DNA from: Anaerolineae bacterium
Lineage (GTDB): Bacteria; Chloroflexota; Anaerolineae; Aggregatilineales; Phototrophicaceae
Length of the DNA: 18,295 nucleotides
Direction of reading: 5' to 3'
Assembly: GCA_025454715.1 (NCBI GenBank)
Contig: JALONY010000004.1
Location: 1-18,295, forward strand
In this document: piece after piece, positions 1-7,821 of the stretch
Layout: each line of letters opens with the position of its first letter
How positions within the stretch are numbered: position 1 is the first letter of the stretch
Position numbers and translations under genes: made by a program
The notes under the pieces: model-generated
The model's input: the letters and a program-made list of their open reading frames with translations, nothing else
What the model was told of the DNA's origin: nothing
Database searches by the model: none

Positions 1-1467
1 GCGATTCGTCAGCGGTTGTTCGACCATGTGACGCGGCTGGATATGCGGTATTTCAACACCACGCCGGTGGGGCAAATCGTGGCGCGTTTGACGACCGATG
101 TGGAGGCGTTGACGGAACTGCTCTCGACGAGCATCGTGATGGTGTTGTCGAACCTGATCACGTTGGTGGGGTTGGTGGTGGTGATGTTCGCGCTCAATTG
201 GCGTTTGGCGCTGTTTGGGCTGGCGGTGCTGCCGCTGATGATTTGGGCGACGCTGTATTTTCGTCGGACAATTCGGGCGATGTCGGGGCAATTGCACCGT
301 GTGACGGGGGATTATCTGGCCTACACCAATGAGCACTTCGGCGGGATGTTGATCGTGCAGTTGTTCGGGCTTCAGGCGTTGAGCCGAGGCGGGTTCGACG
401 TGGTCAACCGTGGCCACCGCGACACGCACATCGGGTTGCGCGATGAGTATACGCGCTATGCCTCCATCAATATGGCGCTTTCGGCGTTGGGGTTGTGCAT
501 CACGTTGGTGGGTGGCGGGATTGGGGTGTTGAGCGGGTGGGCGAGCGTGGGCGTGATGGTGGCGATGGTGCAATACTCGCGCCGGACGTTCGAGCCGATT
601 TTGCTGCTGGCCGAGCAGTTTTCGCAGATTCAGATGGCGTTGGCGGCGGGTGAGCGCATGGCGCGCCTGTTGCGGGTGAACAGCAGCTTGGAAGAAGCGC
701 CGGAGCCGAAAGGTGTTGACCGGTCAGCGGGGTTAGCGGTGACGTTCGAGGGGGTGGTGTTTGGGTATGATGCGGGCGTGCCGGTGTTGCGTGGCATCGA
801 CGTGCATATCCCCGCCCGCCAGACGGTGGCTATCGTTGGGGCGACGGGGGCGGGCAAGACCTCGCTGGCGGGCTTGCTGAGCCGGTTTTACGATGTGGAC
901 GCGGGCGCGGTCAAGATTAACGGGGTGGATGTGCGCGAGATGTCGGTGGAAGACTTGCGCCGGTGCGTGATGGTGGTGCCACAAAACCCATACTGTTTTT
1001 ATGGCACGGTCGCCGACAACCTGAGGTTATTCGACCCGTCCATCAGCGAGGCGCGGATGAAGGCGGCGGCGGAATTGTCGTGCGCGGCGACGTTCATCGA
1101 GCGGTTGCCGGGTGGGTACGAGTTTCAGTTGTTACCTGCAGGGGCGAATTTGTCGCAGGGGCAACGGCAGTTATTGGCGTTGGCGCGAGCTTTGTTGCAC
1201 AACCCTGACAGCATCTTGGTGCTGGACGAGGCGACGAGCAACATCGACACCGAGACGGAACTGCTGATTCAGGCGGGGTTGAAGCGGGTGTTGCAGGCGC
1301 GCACCAGCATCGTGATTGCCCATCGTTTGAGCACCATCCGCGAGGCTGACCGGATTTTGGTGATGCGGCGGGGTGAGATTGTGGAGCAAGGGACGCACGC
1401 CGAGCTGTTGCGCGCCAAGGGGATGTACGCGGGGTTATATGAGCGGCAGTTCGCCGATGAGGAATGA
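1..1467 (+). CDS. ABC exporter, fused permease and ATPase (5' truncated)
   Basis: Half-transporter of the MsbA/LmrA/MdlB-type exporter family: a six-helix membrane domain followed by a nucleotide-binding domain, working as a homo- or heterodimer in the cytoplasmic membrane. The frame is open to the first base, so the start and the first membrane helices lie outside the window; 488 codons remain. Seen: the intracellular-loop signature TPVGQIVARLTTDVEAL near the left end, several hydrophobic helices up to about residue 200, Walker A GATGAGKTS (838-864), Q-loop VVPQNPY, signature LSQGQRQ (from 1150), Walker B ILVLDEATSNID (from 1213) and H-loop IAHRLSTI. All ATPase residues are intact. The substrate cannot be told from the sequence; drugs, lipids and peptides are all known for the family. 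The gene ends with TGA at 1465-1467. A partner half-transporter may lie upstream, which is common for this family. Confidence 0.93.
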   Translation, partial: AIRQRLFDHVTRLDMRYFNTTPVGQIVARLTTDVEALTELLSTSIVMVLSNLITLVGLVVVMFALNWRLALFGLAVLPLMIWATLYFRRTIRAMSGQLHRVTGDYLAYTNEHFGGMLIVQLFGLQALSRGGFDVVNRGHRDTHIGLRDEYTRYASINMALSALGLCITLVGGGIGVLSGWASVGVMVAMVQYSRRTFEPILLLAEQFSQIQMALAAGERMARLLRVNSSLEEAPEPKGVDRSAGLAVTFEGVVFGYDAGVPVLRGIDVHIPARQTVAIVGATGAGKTSLAGLLSRFYDVDAGAVKINGVDVREMSVEDLRRCVMVVPQNPYCFYGTVADNLRLFDPSISEARMKAAAELSCAATFIERLPGGYEFQLLPAGANLSQGQRQLLALARALLHNPDSILVLDEATSNIDTETELLIQAGLKRVLQARTSIVIAHRLSTIREADRILVMRRGEIVEQGTHAELLRAKGMYAGLYERQFADEE

Positions 1468-1487
1468 CCTACCATTGCCATACGCGG

Positions 1488-1525
1488 GCAAACCCGTGGG
1501 CTTAAAGCCCTCGCGGGGAGTTTGC
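1488..1525. repeat. Intergenic palindromic hairpin (REP-like)
   Basis: Nested inverted repeats fill the gap between the exporter and the cyclophilin gene. The outer arms are GCAAAC (1488-1493) and GTTTGC (1520-1525). The inner, nearly perfect palindrome is GGGCTTAAAGCCC (1498-1510). No T-run follows on either strand, so this is a poor intrinsic terminator. It could be a REP-type repeat, an mRNA 3'-end stabiliser or a weak terminator. No second copy was seen in the window. Confidence 0.5.
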
Positions 1526-1580
1526 GGTTGCGGTTACAATGGGGGTGAAATCGACGAACGACAAAAGGAGAAGGGTTTCG

Positions 1581-2849
1581 ATGCGACGTTTGCGCGTGTT
1601 TTTGGTGATGATGGTCTTGGTGATGGGCGTGACGATGGTGGGGGCGCAAGACGCGGTCACCCCGCAAGCCCTGTGCGATGCGGCGACGCCCGCCGAGCCG
1701 GCGACTCGCGAGTTTAGCGAACCTGCGGAGGTGCTGGAAGAGGGCGTGGATTATCGCGCTGTCTTCTGTACCGATGCTGGTGCGGTGTACATCGACTTGT
1801 TGGAAGACTTTTCGCCGGTGACGGTGAACAATTTCGTGTTCCTCGCGCAGAACGACTATTACAACGGGACGATTTTCCACCGCGTCATCGAGGACTTCAT
1901 GGCGCAGGGTGGCGACCCGACGGGCACCGGCATGGGCGGCCCCGGGTATGAGTTCGACGACGAAGTGACGCCGTTCTTGACGTTTGCGCGCCCCGGGTGG
2001 TTGGCGATGGCCAACGCGGGGAGCCAGAACGGGCGCGGGACGAACGGCTCGCAGTTCTTCATCACCACGGCACCGACCACTCACCTCGATTATCGCCACA
2101 CGATTTTTGGCGAGGTGCTGGAAGGGCAAGAGAACGTGCTGAACATCCAGATTCGCGACCCGCAGGCCGCCGACTCTCCGGCGACGACGTTGCAGGCGGT
2201 CATCATCGTGACCGACCCGAGCACGGTCGAGACGACGTATGAGGCACCGGCAGGGTTGAGCAAGGAAGAGGTGTTGGCGGCAGTTTCTGCGGACAACATG
2301 CGCCTGAACCTGAGCCAATTGCTGGGTCAAGAGATTGGCGAGGAAATCATCGGCTTGGCGACGAACGAACTGACCTTGGACGAGGCCGCGGCCAACAGCG
2401 GGGTGAGCGAGGCGGTCAGCGCGTTCTTGGCTGAGCATGAAGTGGAGTTCATCACCGAGACGGTGATGACCAACGCGACGTGTGACGAGACGATTTTGCC
2501 GTTTTACGAGTCGAGCTACACGCTGTACAAGCTGCCGAGCGCGGCGGACGTGGCCGAGGCGCTGGCCGATACCGATTTGGCGGCGTATGGCGTCGGGGGC
2601 GGCCTGAGCCGTGTGGCCGAGCTGGCTTATGACGGTCAGCCGGTGTACTCGGGCGAGCGCACGGTGTGCGATAAGTCGGCGTTGGTCGGGCGGGTGTTCT
2701 TGCAACGCGGGTCTTATCTGGTGAAGCTGGAGGGCGCGGTGCCGAACGTCGAGGGCGCGCCGTTTACGCCCGGGCAGTTGTTGGAGCAGTTCACCGGGTT
2801 CGTGTTCGAGCGCGGTGCGTCGGACGTGATGCTGAACCAACTGCGCTAA
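1581..2849 (+). CDS. Secreted cyclophilin-type peptidyl-prolyl cis-trans isomerase
   Basis: Folding catalyst that interconverts cis and trans peptide bonds before proline, here predicted to act outside the membrane. The ATG at 1581 is chosen because AAAGGAGAA (1563-1571) lies at the right distance; a longer frame from 1539 lacks such a site. The 422-residue product begins with a signal peptide (positively charged MRRLR, hydrophobic stretch, likely cleavage VGA/QDA near residue 22; no lipobox). The cyclophilin domain spans about residues 65-212. It shows [19 protein letters not shown] and GSQFFIT, which supply the family's catalytic Arg (R101), Phe (F106), Gln (Q109) and Phe (F160). Residues about 225-422 are a charged, partly helical extension with two cysteines that I cannot assign to a family. 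It is probably monocistronic, between the 1488-1525 hairpin and the terminator at 2869. The enzyme call is firm; the substrates and the tail's role are unknown. Confidence 0.92.
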   Translation: MRRLRVFLVMMVLVMGVTMVGAQDAVTPQALCDAATPAEPATREFSEPAEVLEEGVDYRAVFCTDAGAVYIDLLEDFSPVTVNNFVFLAQNDYYNGTIFHRVIEDFMAQGGDPTGTGMGGPGYEFDDEVTPFLTFARPGWLAMANAGSQNGRGTNGSQFFITTAPTTHLDYRHTIFGEVLEGQENVLNIQIRDPQAADSPATTLQAVIIVTDPSTVETTYEAPAGLSKEEVLAAVSADNMRLNLSQLLGQEIGEEIIGLATNELTLDEAAANSGVSEAVSAFLAEHEVEFITETVMTNATCDETILPFYESSYTLYKLPSAADVAEALADTDLAAYGVGGGLSRVAELAYDGQPVYSGERTVCDKSALVGRVFLQRGSYLVKLEGAVPNVEGAPFTPGQLLEQFTGFVFERGASDVMLNQLR

Positions 2850-2868
2850 TTGAGGTGGTTGAATGACC

Positions 2869-2896
2869 AAAAGCCCTCGCTTCGGCGGGGGCTTTT
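2869..2896. terminator. Intrinsic terminator between convergent genes
   Basis: A 12-bp stem, AAAAGCCCTCGC with GCGGGGGCTTTT (one G-U pair), closed by a TTCG tetraloop. It ends in a short T-run on the + strand and, because the arms carry A and T runs, in a T-run on the - strand as well. It sits 20 bases after the cyclophilin stop and 8 bases before the end of the kinase gene, so it probably serves both as a bidirectional terminator. Confidence 0.88.
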
Positions 2897-2903
2897 GCGT
2901 TGG

Positions 2904-4112
2904 TCAGGGGGTTTGGAGGATGGGGAGGCTGAAGCAAAATGTGGAGCCGACGCCCAATTCGCTTTCGACCTCGACGGTGCCCCCGTGGGCGTGGACGAGC
3001 TGACGGACAATGGCGAGGCCGATGCCAGTGCCGCCGGTAGCGCGGGTGCGTGAGGCATCGACGCGATAGAAGCGCTCGAACACGTAGGGCAGGTGTTGGG
3101 GGGAGATGCCTTTGCCGGTATCGTGAATGCTGACCCATACCCAATCGCCATCGCGGTAGGCGTCGAGGGTGATGCGCCCATTGGGCGGGGTGTGGGCGAG
3201 GGCGTTGTTGATGAGATTGGCGATGACTTGTTTGATGCGGTCGGGATCGACGTGAAGGCGTGGCAAGTGGTCGAGCGATTTGACGATGAGGGTGGGTTGT
3301 GGGCTGGGGCGGTCGCGGATGGTGATGAGGACATGCTTGACGAGGGCGGCCAGCGAGGTGGAGACGCGGTGTAGGTTGAGCTGCCCCGCGTCGGCCAAGG
3401 CGAGGGTTTGGAGGTCGTTGACGAGGCGGGTGAGCAGGTTGGCCTCTTGGTGGAGCGACTCGAACAACTCGGGCTTGGGGGTGATGACGCCATCGCGCAA
3501 GCCCTCCATGTAGCCTTGGATGTTGGAGAGGGGTGTGCGGAGCTCGTGGGCGATGTCGCCGACCATGGCGTGGCGGAGGTGTTCGACGCGCTCGAGCGAG
3601 TCGGCCATGGCGTTGAAGGAGCGCGCTAGCTCGCCGATTTCGTCGGGGGAGCGGACGCTGACCCGTTGGTGGCGGTTGCCACTGGACAAGAGGCTGGCGG
3701 CACGGGTGAGCTCCTCGATGGTGCGGAGGCGGGGGATGACGAGGACGCCGATGGTGAAGAGGGTGATGACGGCGGCGTTGACCAAGACGACGAGGATGGT
3801 GGTGGTGGCGGAGGCGACGAACTCGTTTTTGATGGTCTCGATGATTTCTTCGTCGCTGACGATGAGGCAAACGCGGTCGGGGGTGCAGTGTGAGGGGTAG
3901 CCGGTATTGGGCTGGGTTTGGACGACGATGCTGTCGAAGCGCAGGGTGACGGCATAGGTGACCAACATGCCCGAGACCACGGTGGTGAGGCTGATGATGA
4001 GGGCTGCGCCCAGTAAGAGCTGGAGGCGGAGGCTATTTCGCAGGCGTGGACGCTGCGAAGCGGTATCCGACCCCAAAAACCGTTTGAACATAGTGTGCTG
4101 CGTGAACGTCAT
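2904..4112 (-). CDS. Sensor histidine kinase, HAMP/HisKA type
   Basis: Membrane sensor kinase that autophosphorylates on His and passes the phosphate to the regulator encoded just upstream. Of 402 residues: short cytoplasmic N-terminus, membrane segment about 29-53, an extracytoplasmic loop of about 50 residues with a cysteine pair (C76, C82), membrane segment about 103-127, HAMP domain about 127-178, HisKA with DIAHELRTPLSN (phospho-acceptor H189), then a HATPase_c domain with N-box (NLINNALAHT), DTGKGI and GGTGIGLAI. All catalytic boxes are present. The ATG at 4112 (GGCGGA a few bases upstream) overlaps the regulator gene by 80 bases; the next ATG at 4091 would give 59 and has no visible ribosome-binding site. 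The overlap implies co-transcription and translational coupling. The small loop fits a class I (EnvZ/PhoR-like) sensor, but the stimulus cannot be deduced. Confidence 0.93.
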   Translation of the reverse strand: MTFTQHTMFKRFLGSDTASQRPRLRNSLRLQLLLGAALIISLTTVVSGMLVTYAVTLRFDSIVVQTQPNTGYPSHCTPDRVCLIVSDEEIIETIKNEFVASATTTILVVLVNAAVITLFTIGVLVIPRLRTIEELTRAASLLSSGNRHQRVSVRSPDEIGELARSFNAMADSLERVEHLRHAMVGDIAHELRTPLSNIQGYMEGLRDGVITPKPELFESLHQEANLLTRLVNDLQTLALADAGQLNLHRVSTSLAALVKHVLITIRDRPSPQPTLIVKSLDHLPRLHVDPDRIKQVIANLINNALAHTPPNGRITLDAYRDGDWVWVSIHDTGKGISPQHLPYVFERFYRVDASRTRATGGTGIGLAIVRQLVHAHGGTVEVESELGVGSTFCFSLPILQTP

Positions 4113-4731
4113 CGAGTTTCCGCCGTAGGTTCATGATGTGATAATCGACCGTGCGCTCGAGGCTTTCGGAGTCGGGGCCGAAGGCGTATTCGAGCAGTTG
4201 TTGGCGGCTGAAAACCCGACCGGGTTCACGCGCCATCATGACGAGCAACTTAAATTCGCGGGGGGTGAGGGTGATGAGGTATCCTTGGAACGTGACCTCA
4301 TGACGCGCCAATGAGATGAGGAGGTCGCCGAAGGTCAGGGTGTCTTGGTCGGCGTGGATGGGGCGCGTTTTGATGCGGCGCAGGGCGGTGCGGATACGGG
4401 CGACGAGCTGGCGGGGGCTGAAGGGTTTGGTGATGTAATCGTCTGCGCCAAGCTCGAGGCCGGTGAGGATGTCTTCTTCGGTGGTGCGGGCGGTCAGCAT
4501 GACGATGGGGATATCGCTGTCGGCACGCAGGATGCGGCAGACATCGAGTCCGTCGATTTTGGGCAGCATGAGGTCGAGGATGACCAAATCGGGCTGTTTT
4601 TCGCGGACGAGGGTCAGGGCGTCGCTACCGTTATCGGAGGTGAGGACTTGCCAGTGTTCTTTTTCGAGGTAGGTGCGGATGAGCTCGACCGTGAGCGGAT
4701 CGTCATCGACCACCAAGATGCGGGGAACCAT
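4033..4731 (-). CDS. OmpR/PhoB-family response regulator
   Basis: Two-domain transcription factor of 232 residues and standard family length. The receiver domain (1-120) has the acidic pocket D9/D10/D11, phospho-acceptor D53 in VILDLMLP, switch Thr T80 and conserved K102 in TKPFSP. The winged-helix DNA-binding domain (about 130-228) contains LTPREFKLL and the recognition-helix region RTVDYHIMNLRRKL, ending in the family's VFGVGYRF. The start ATG at 4731 is preceded by AAGCAAGG at a good distance. It is the first gene of a two-gene operon with the overlapping kinase gene and diverges from the SET-domain gene. The targets are unknown. This family often binds direct repeats and regulates its own promoter, but I see no convincing repeat here. 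Confidence 0.95.
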   Translation of the reverse strand: MVPRILVVDDDPLTVELIRTYLEKEHWQVLTSDNGSDALTLVREKQPDLVILDLMLPKIDGLDVCRILRADSDIPIVMLTARTTEEDILTGLELGADDYITKPFSPRQLVARIRTALRRIKTRPIHADQDTLTFGDLLISLARHEVTFQGYLITLTPREFKLLVMMAREPGRVFSRQQLLEYAFGPDSESLERTVDYHIMNLRRKLDDVHAAHYVQTVFGVGYRFAASTPAK

Positions 4732-4783
4732 GGTATACCTTGCTTTCTTGGGTCTGTTGGATGTGCGGTCATGAAGTGGTTAA

Positions 4784-4789
4784 ATTATA
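4784..4789 (-). promoter_or_regulatory. Candidate -10 box for the two-component operon
   Basis: On the - strand the sequence reads TATAAT, a perfect sigma-70-type -10 hexamer, about 45 bases before the regulator's ATG, in the AT-rich stretch 4780-4810. No good -35 box lies 16-18 bases upstream; the nearest, TTGTTA, is only 11 bases away. The promoter is plausible but not secure. Confidence 0.4.
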
Positions 4790-4828
4790 GAGCAAAACCT
4801 TAACAAAAACTGGGTTTATTGGGGGGAG

Positions 4829-4856
4829 CCTGCACTTGAGACGTGCGGGTTTTTTT
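4829..4856 (+). terminator. Intrinsic terminator or attenuator just upstream of the SET gene
   Basis: CCTGCAC (4829-4835) and GTGCGGG (4843-4849) form a 7-bp stem (one G-U pair) with a 7-base loop, followed at once by seven T residues (4850-4856). The structure works only on the + strand. No + strand gene lies upstream, since the neighbour there runs the other way, and the SET gene starts 30 bases downstream. Any transcript of that gene starting upstream has to read through it, which suggests attenuation or a short leader RNA. Confidence 0.6.
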
Positions 4857-4885
4857 AGGGGTTGTGGTCGAGGAGAGGAACGCGG

Positions 4886-5398
4886 ATGCTGCATCCAAAC
4901 GTGCGGGCGATTTTGGCGAGTTCGATACATGGGAATGGGTTGGTGGCCGTGGCGCCGATTGGTGCGGGCGAGGTGGTGAGCCGATTGGACGAGGGGATGC
5001 CGCGCATGACGATTGCGGCGTTCTTGGAGAAGTCGCAGGAAGAGCAGGACGACATCTCGCATTATGCCTACCAGATTTCGGAGACCGAGTTGGTGTTCGA
5101 GGGGGAGCCGGAGCGGTTCATGAACCACTCGTGTGATCCGAACGTGTGGTGGGCAGACTCGTATACGATGGTGGCGCGGCGCGACATCGCGGCGGGCGAG
5201 GAACTGACGTATGACTACGCCATGACCGAGGTCGATGTGCCGTTTGCGATGGATTGCCGGTGTGGTAGCCCGATGTGCCGGAAGCGGGTGACGAACCTCG
5301 ACCATTTGGATGCGGCGTGGCAGGCGCGGTATGGGGAGCATTTACCTGCCCACACGCTCAAGGCGATTGGGCGGGCAAAGGCGCAACCGACAGGCTGA
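4886..5398 (+). CDS. SET-domain protein (lysine methyltransferase family)
   Basis: Small SAM-dependent protein methyltransferase of 170 residues, about the length of a bare SET plus post-SET unit. ATG 4886 is chosen for AGGAGAGG at 4871-4878; an upstream TTG at 4862 is less likely. Seen: HGNGLVA (15-21) at the start of the fold, the SAM-binding NHSCDPN (80-86), GEELTYDY with the catalytic tyrosine region (104-111), and a post-SET motif C124-x-C126-x4-C131. With C83 these cysteines give the four zinc ligands known from eukaryotic SET enzymes. Family knowledge says lysine methylation; the bacterial target could be a ribosomal or DNA-binding protein and is not visible. The gene stands alone, divergent from the two-component operon, with a terminator-like hairpin before it and a strong terminator after it. 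Confidence 0.88.
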   Translation: MLHPNVRAILASSIHGNGLVAVAPIGAGEVVSRLDEGMPRMTIAAFLEKSQEEQDDISHYAYQISETELVFEGEPERFMNHSCDPNVWWADSYTMVARRDIAAGEELTYDYAMTEVDVPFAMDCRCGSPMCRKRVTNLDHLDAAWQARYGEHLPAHTLKAIGRAKAQPTG

Positions 5399-5420
5399 GG
5401 CTGGGGTGCGAGGCATACCG

Positions 5421-5460
5421 ACAGGGCTGCGGTGGGGGAACCCATTGCAGCCCTGTTTTT
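5421..5460 (+). terminator. Intrinsic terminator after the SET gene
   Basis: Perfect 10-bp stem ACAGGGCTGC (5421-5430) with GCAGCCCTGT (5447-5456), an inner TGGG/CCCA pair in the loop, and five T residues at 5456-5460. It lies 22 bases after the SET stop and 11 before the end of the convergent potA. There is no T-run on the - strand, so it mainly stops rightward transcription. Confidence 0.9.
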
Positions 5461-5470
5461 AGTTGCGGGG

Positions 5471-6595
<1,125 letters not shown>

Positions 6596-6623
6596 GGGGT
6601 TCCTCTGCTGAAACTAGACAAGA

Positions 6624-6651
6624 ACAGAGCGGGACTTGCGCCCCGCTCTGT
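6624..6651 (-). terminator. Hairpin between potD and potA (attenuator-like)
   Basis: Perfect 10-bp stem ACAGAGCGGG (6624-6633) with CCCGCTCTGT (6642-6651) and an 8-base loop. On the transcribed strand it is followed by TCTTGTCT, only moderately T-rich. Inside an ABC-importer operon such hairpins commonly stabilise the upstream binding-protein mRNA or partly stop transcription so that more binding protein than ATPase is made. Confidence 0.6.
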
Positions 6652-6681
6652 GTCGATGTTACCGATAGCGCCGGAGAGCGG

Positions 6682-7779
6682 TTAGAGGCCGCTCATGATT
6701 TTGACTTCGTCCCAAGCATCGTTGATGATCAGCTCGGTCTCGGGGCCGACATTCTCGATGAAGAAGGTGGCTTCGAGGACTTCTTCGGGGATGTTGACGC
6801 CGGAGCTTTGCATGAAGGCTTCCTCGACGAGGCCTTCTTCGATGGCGACGACGTTGGGGGTGGGGTAGCGGATGGTGTTGGTGATCGAGGCTTGGATTTC
6901 GGGCTCGAGGATGTAGTCCATCCAGACTTGGGCGAGGGCAGGGTTGGGGCCATCGGCCAGCAAGATGATGCTGGTGTAGTCGATGGCGCCGCCGACCGCG
7001 GGCACGACGTACTTGAGGTTGTCGCACTCGCACTCGTCGATTTGTTGACCGACATCACCACCGTATTCGACGGCGATATCGACTTCGCCTTGCGCCAGCA
7101 GGGCGTCGCCGTCATCGGCGGCGATGGAGACGACGTTGCCGCTGTTGGCGATCAGGAAATCGCGGGCTTCGGCGATTTCGTCGGGGTTGGTGGTGTTGGG
7201 GTCATAGCCCAGCACGGTGAGGGCGGCACCGAACATGATGCGGGGGCTATCGAGCCAAGCGACGCGGCACTCGCACTCGAAAACCTGCTCCCACGAGGTG
7301 ATTTCGTACCCGACGGTCTCGAGGTTGTAGCCGATGCCGGTGGTACCCCAAACGTAGGGGACAGAGTGCAGGTTCTCGGGGTCAAAGCTCTGGCCGAGGT
7401 ATTGCTCACCGATGTTGGCGAGATTGGGGATGTTGGCCTTGTCGATTTCACCCAGCAGGCCTTCGACGCGCATGATATCGACGACGTAGTCGGTCGGGAA
7501 GGCGACATCGTAGCCCGGGTTGCCTTGGCGCATACGGGCGAGCATGATTTCGTCGCTGTCGTACACGTCATAGAGGACGGTGACACCGCACAGCAACTCG
7601 AAGTCGGCGACGGTGTGGTCACCGATGTAGGTCGCCCAGTTGAAGACGCTGAGGGTTTGGCCTTCGAAACCCTCGGGGCACGTCCAGTCGGTCTCGACGA
7701 CGGTTTGCGGGGCTTCATCTTGGGCGCTGACGAGGGCGCTGAACGAGAGCAGGACGAGCAAGATGGACAGGATACGCAT
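6682..7779 (-). CDS. potD: Polyamine-family extracellular solute-binding protein
   Basis: Captures substrate outside the membrane and delivers it to PotB/PotC. It has 365 residues and a signal peptide with likely cleavage VSA/QDE at residue 19. There is no lipobox cysteine, so the mature protein would not be a classical lipoprotein. PotD-type features: LSVFNWATYIGD (W48 and Y51, matching the ligand-stacking NW..Y of the family), YDVYDSDEIMLARM, GYDVAFPTDYVV and a late VGGAIDYTSI strand. By eye, the family's C-terminal Trp-x-Asp ligand pair is not conserved (Asp-Tyr-Thr here), so the exact substrate is uncertain. It carries six cysteines (C34, C64, C169, C171, C250, C252), four of them in two Glu-Cys-Glu-Cys motifs. 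AAGGAGAA lies 10 bases before the ATG. It is third in the operon, 42 bases after potC. Confidence 0.9.
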   Translation of the reverse strand: MRILSILLVLLSFSALVSAQDEAPQTVVETDWTCPEGFEGQTLSVFNWATYIGDHTVADFELLCGVTVLYDVYDSDEIMLARMRQGNPGYDVAFPTDYVVDIMRVEGLLGEIDKANIPNLANIGEQYLGQSFDPENLHSVPYVWGTTGIGYNLETVGYEITSWEQVFECECRVAWLDSPRIMFGAALTVLGYDPNTTNPDEIAEARDFLIANSGNVVSIAADDGDALLAQGEVDIAVEYGGDVGQQIDECECDNLKYVVPAVGGAIDYTSIILLADGPNPALAQVWMDYILEPEIQASITNTIRYPTPNVVAIEEGLVEEAFMQSSGVNIPEEVLEATFFIENVGPETELIINDAWDEVKIMSGL

Positions 7780-7821
7780 GGGTATGGTGTTCTCCTTGTG
7801 TTGGACGAGCCGGATAGGGGT

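Noticed and set aside
1269..2870. Long - strand open frame (533 codons) opposite the exporter and cyclophilin genes
   Set aside because: Its translation is rich in Arg, His and Gln with no domain, as expected of the antisense of a GC-rich gene; the + strand cyclophilin is unmistakable.
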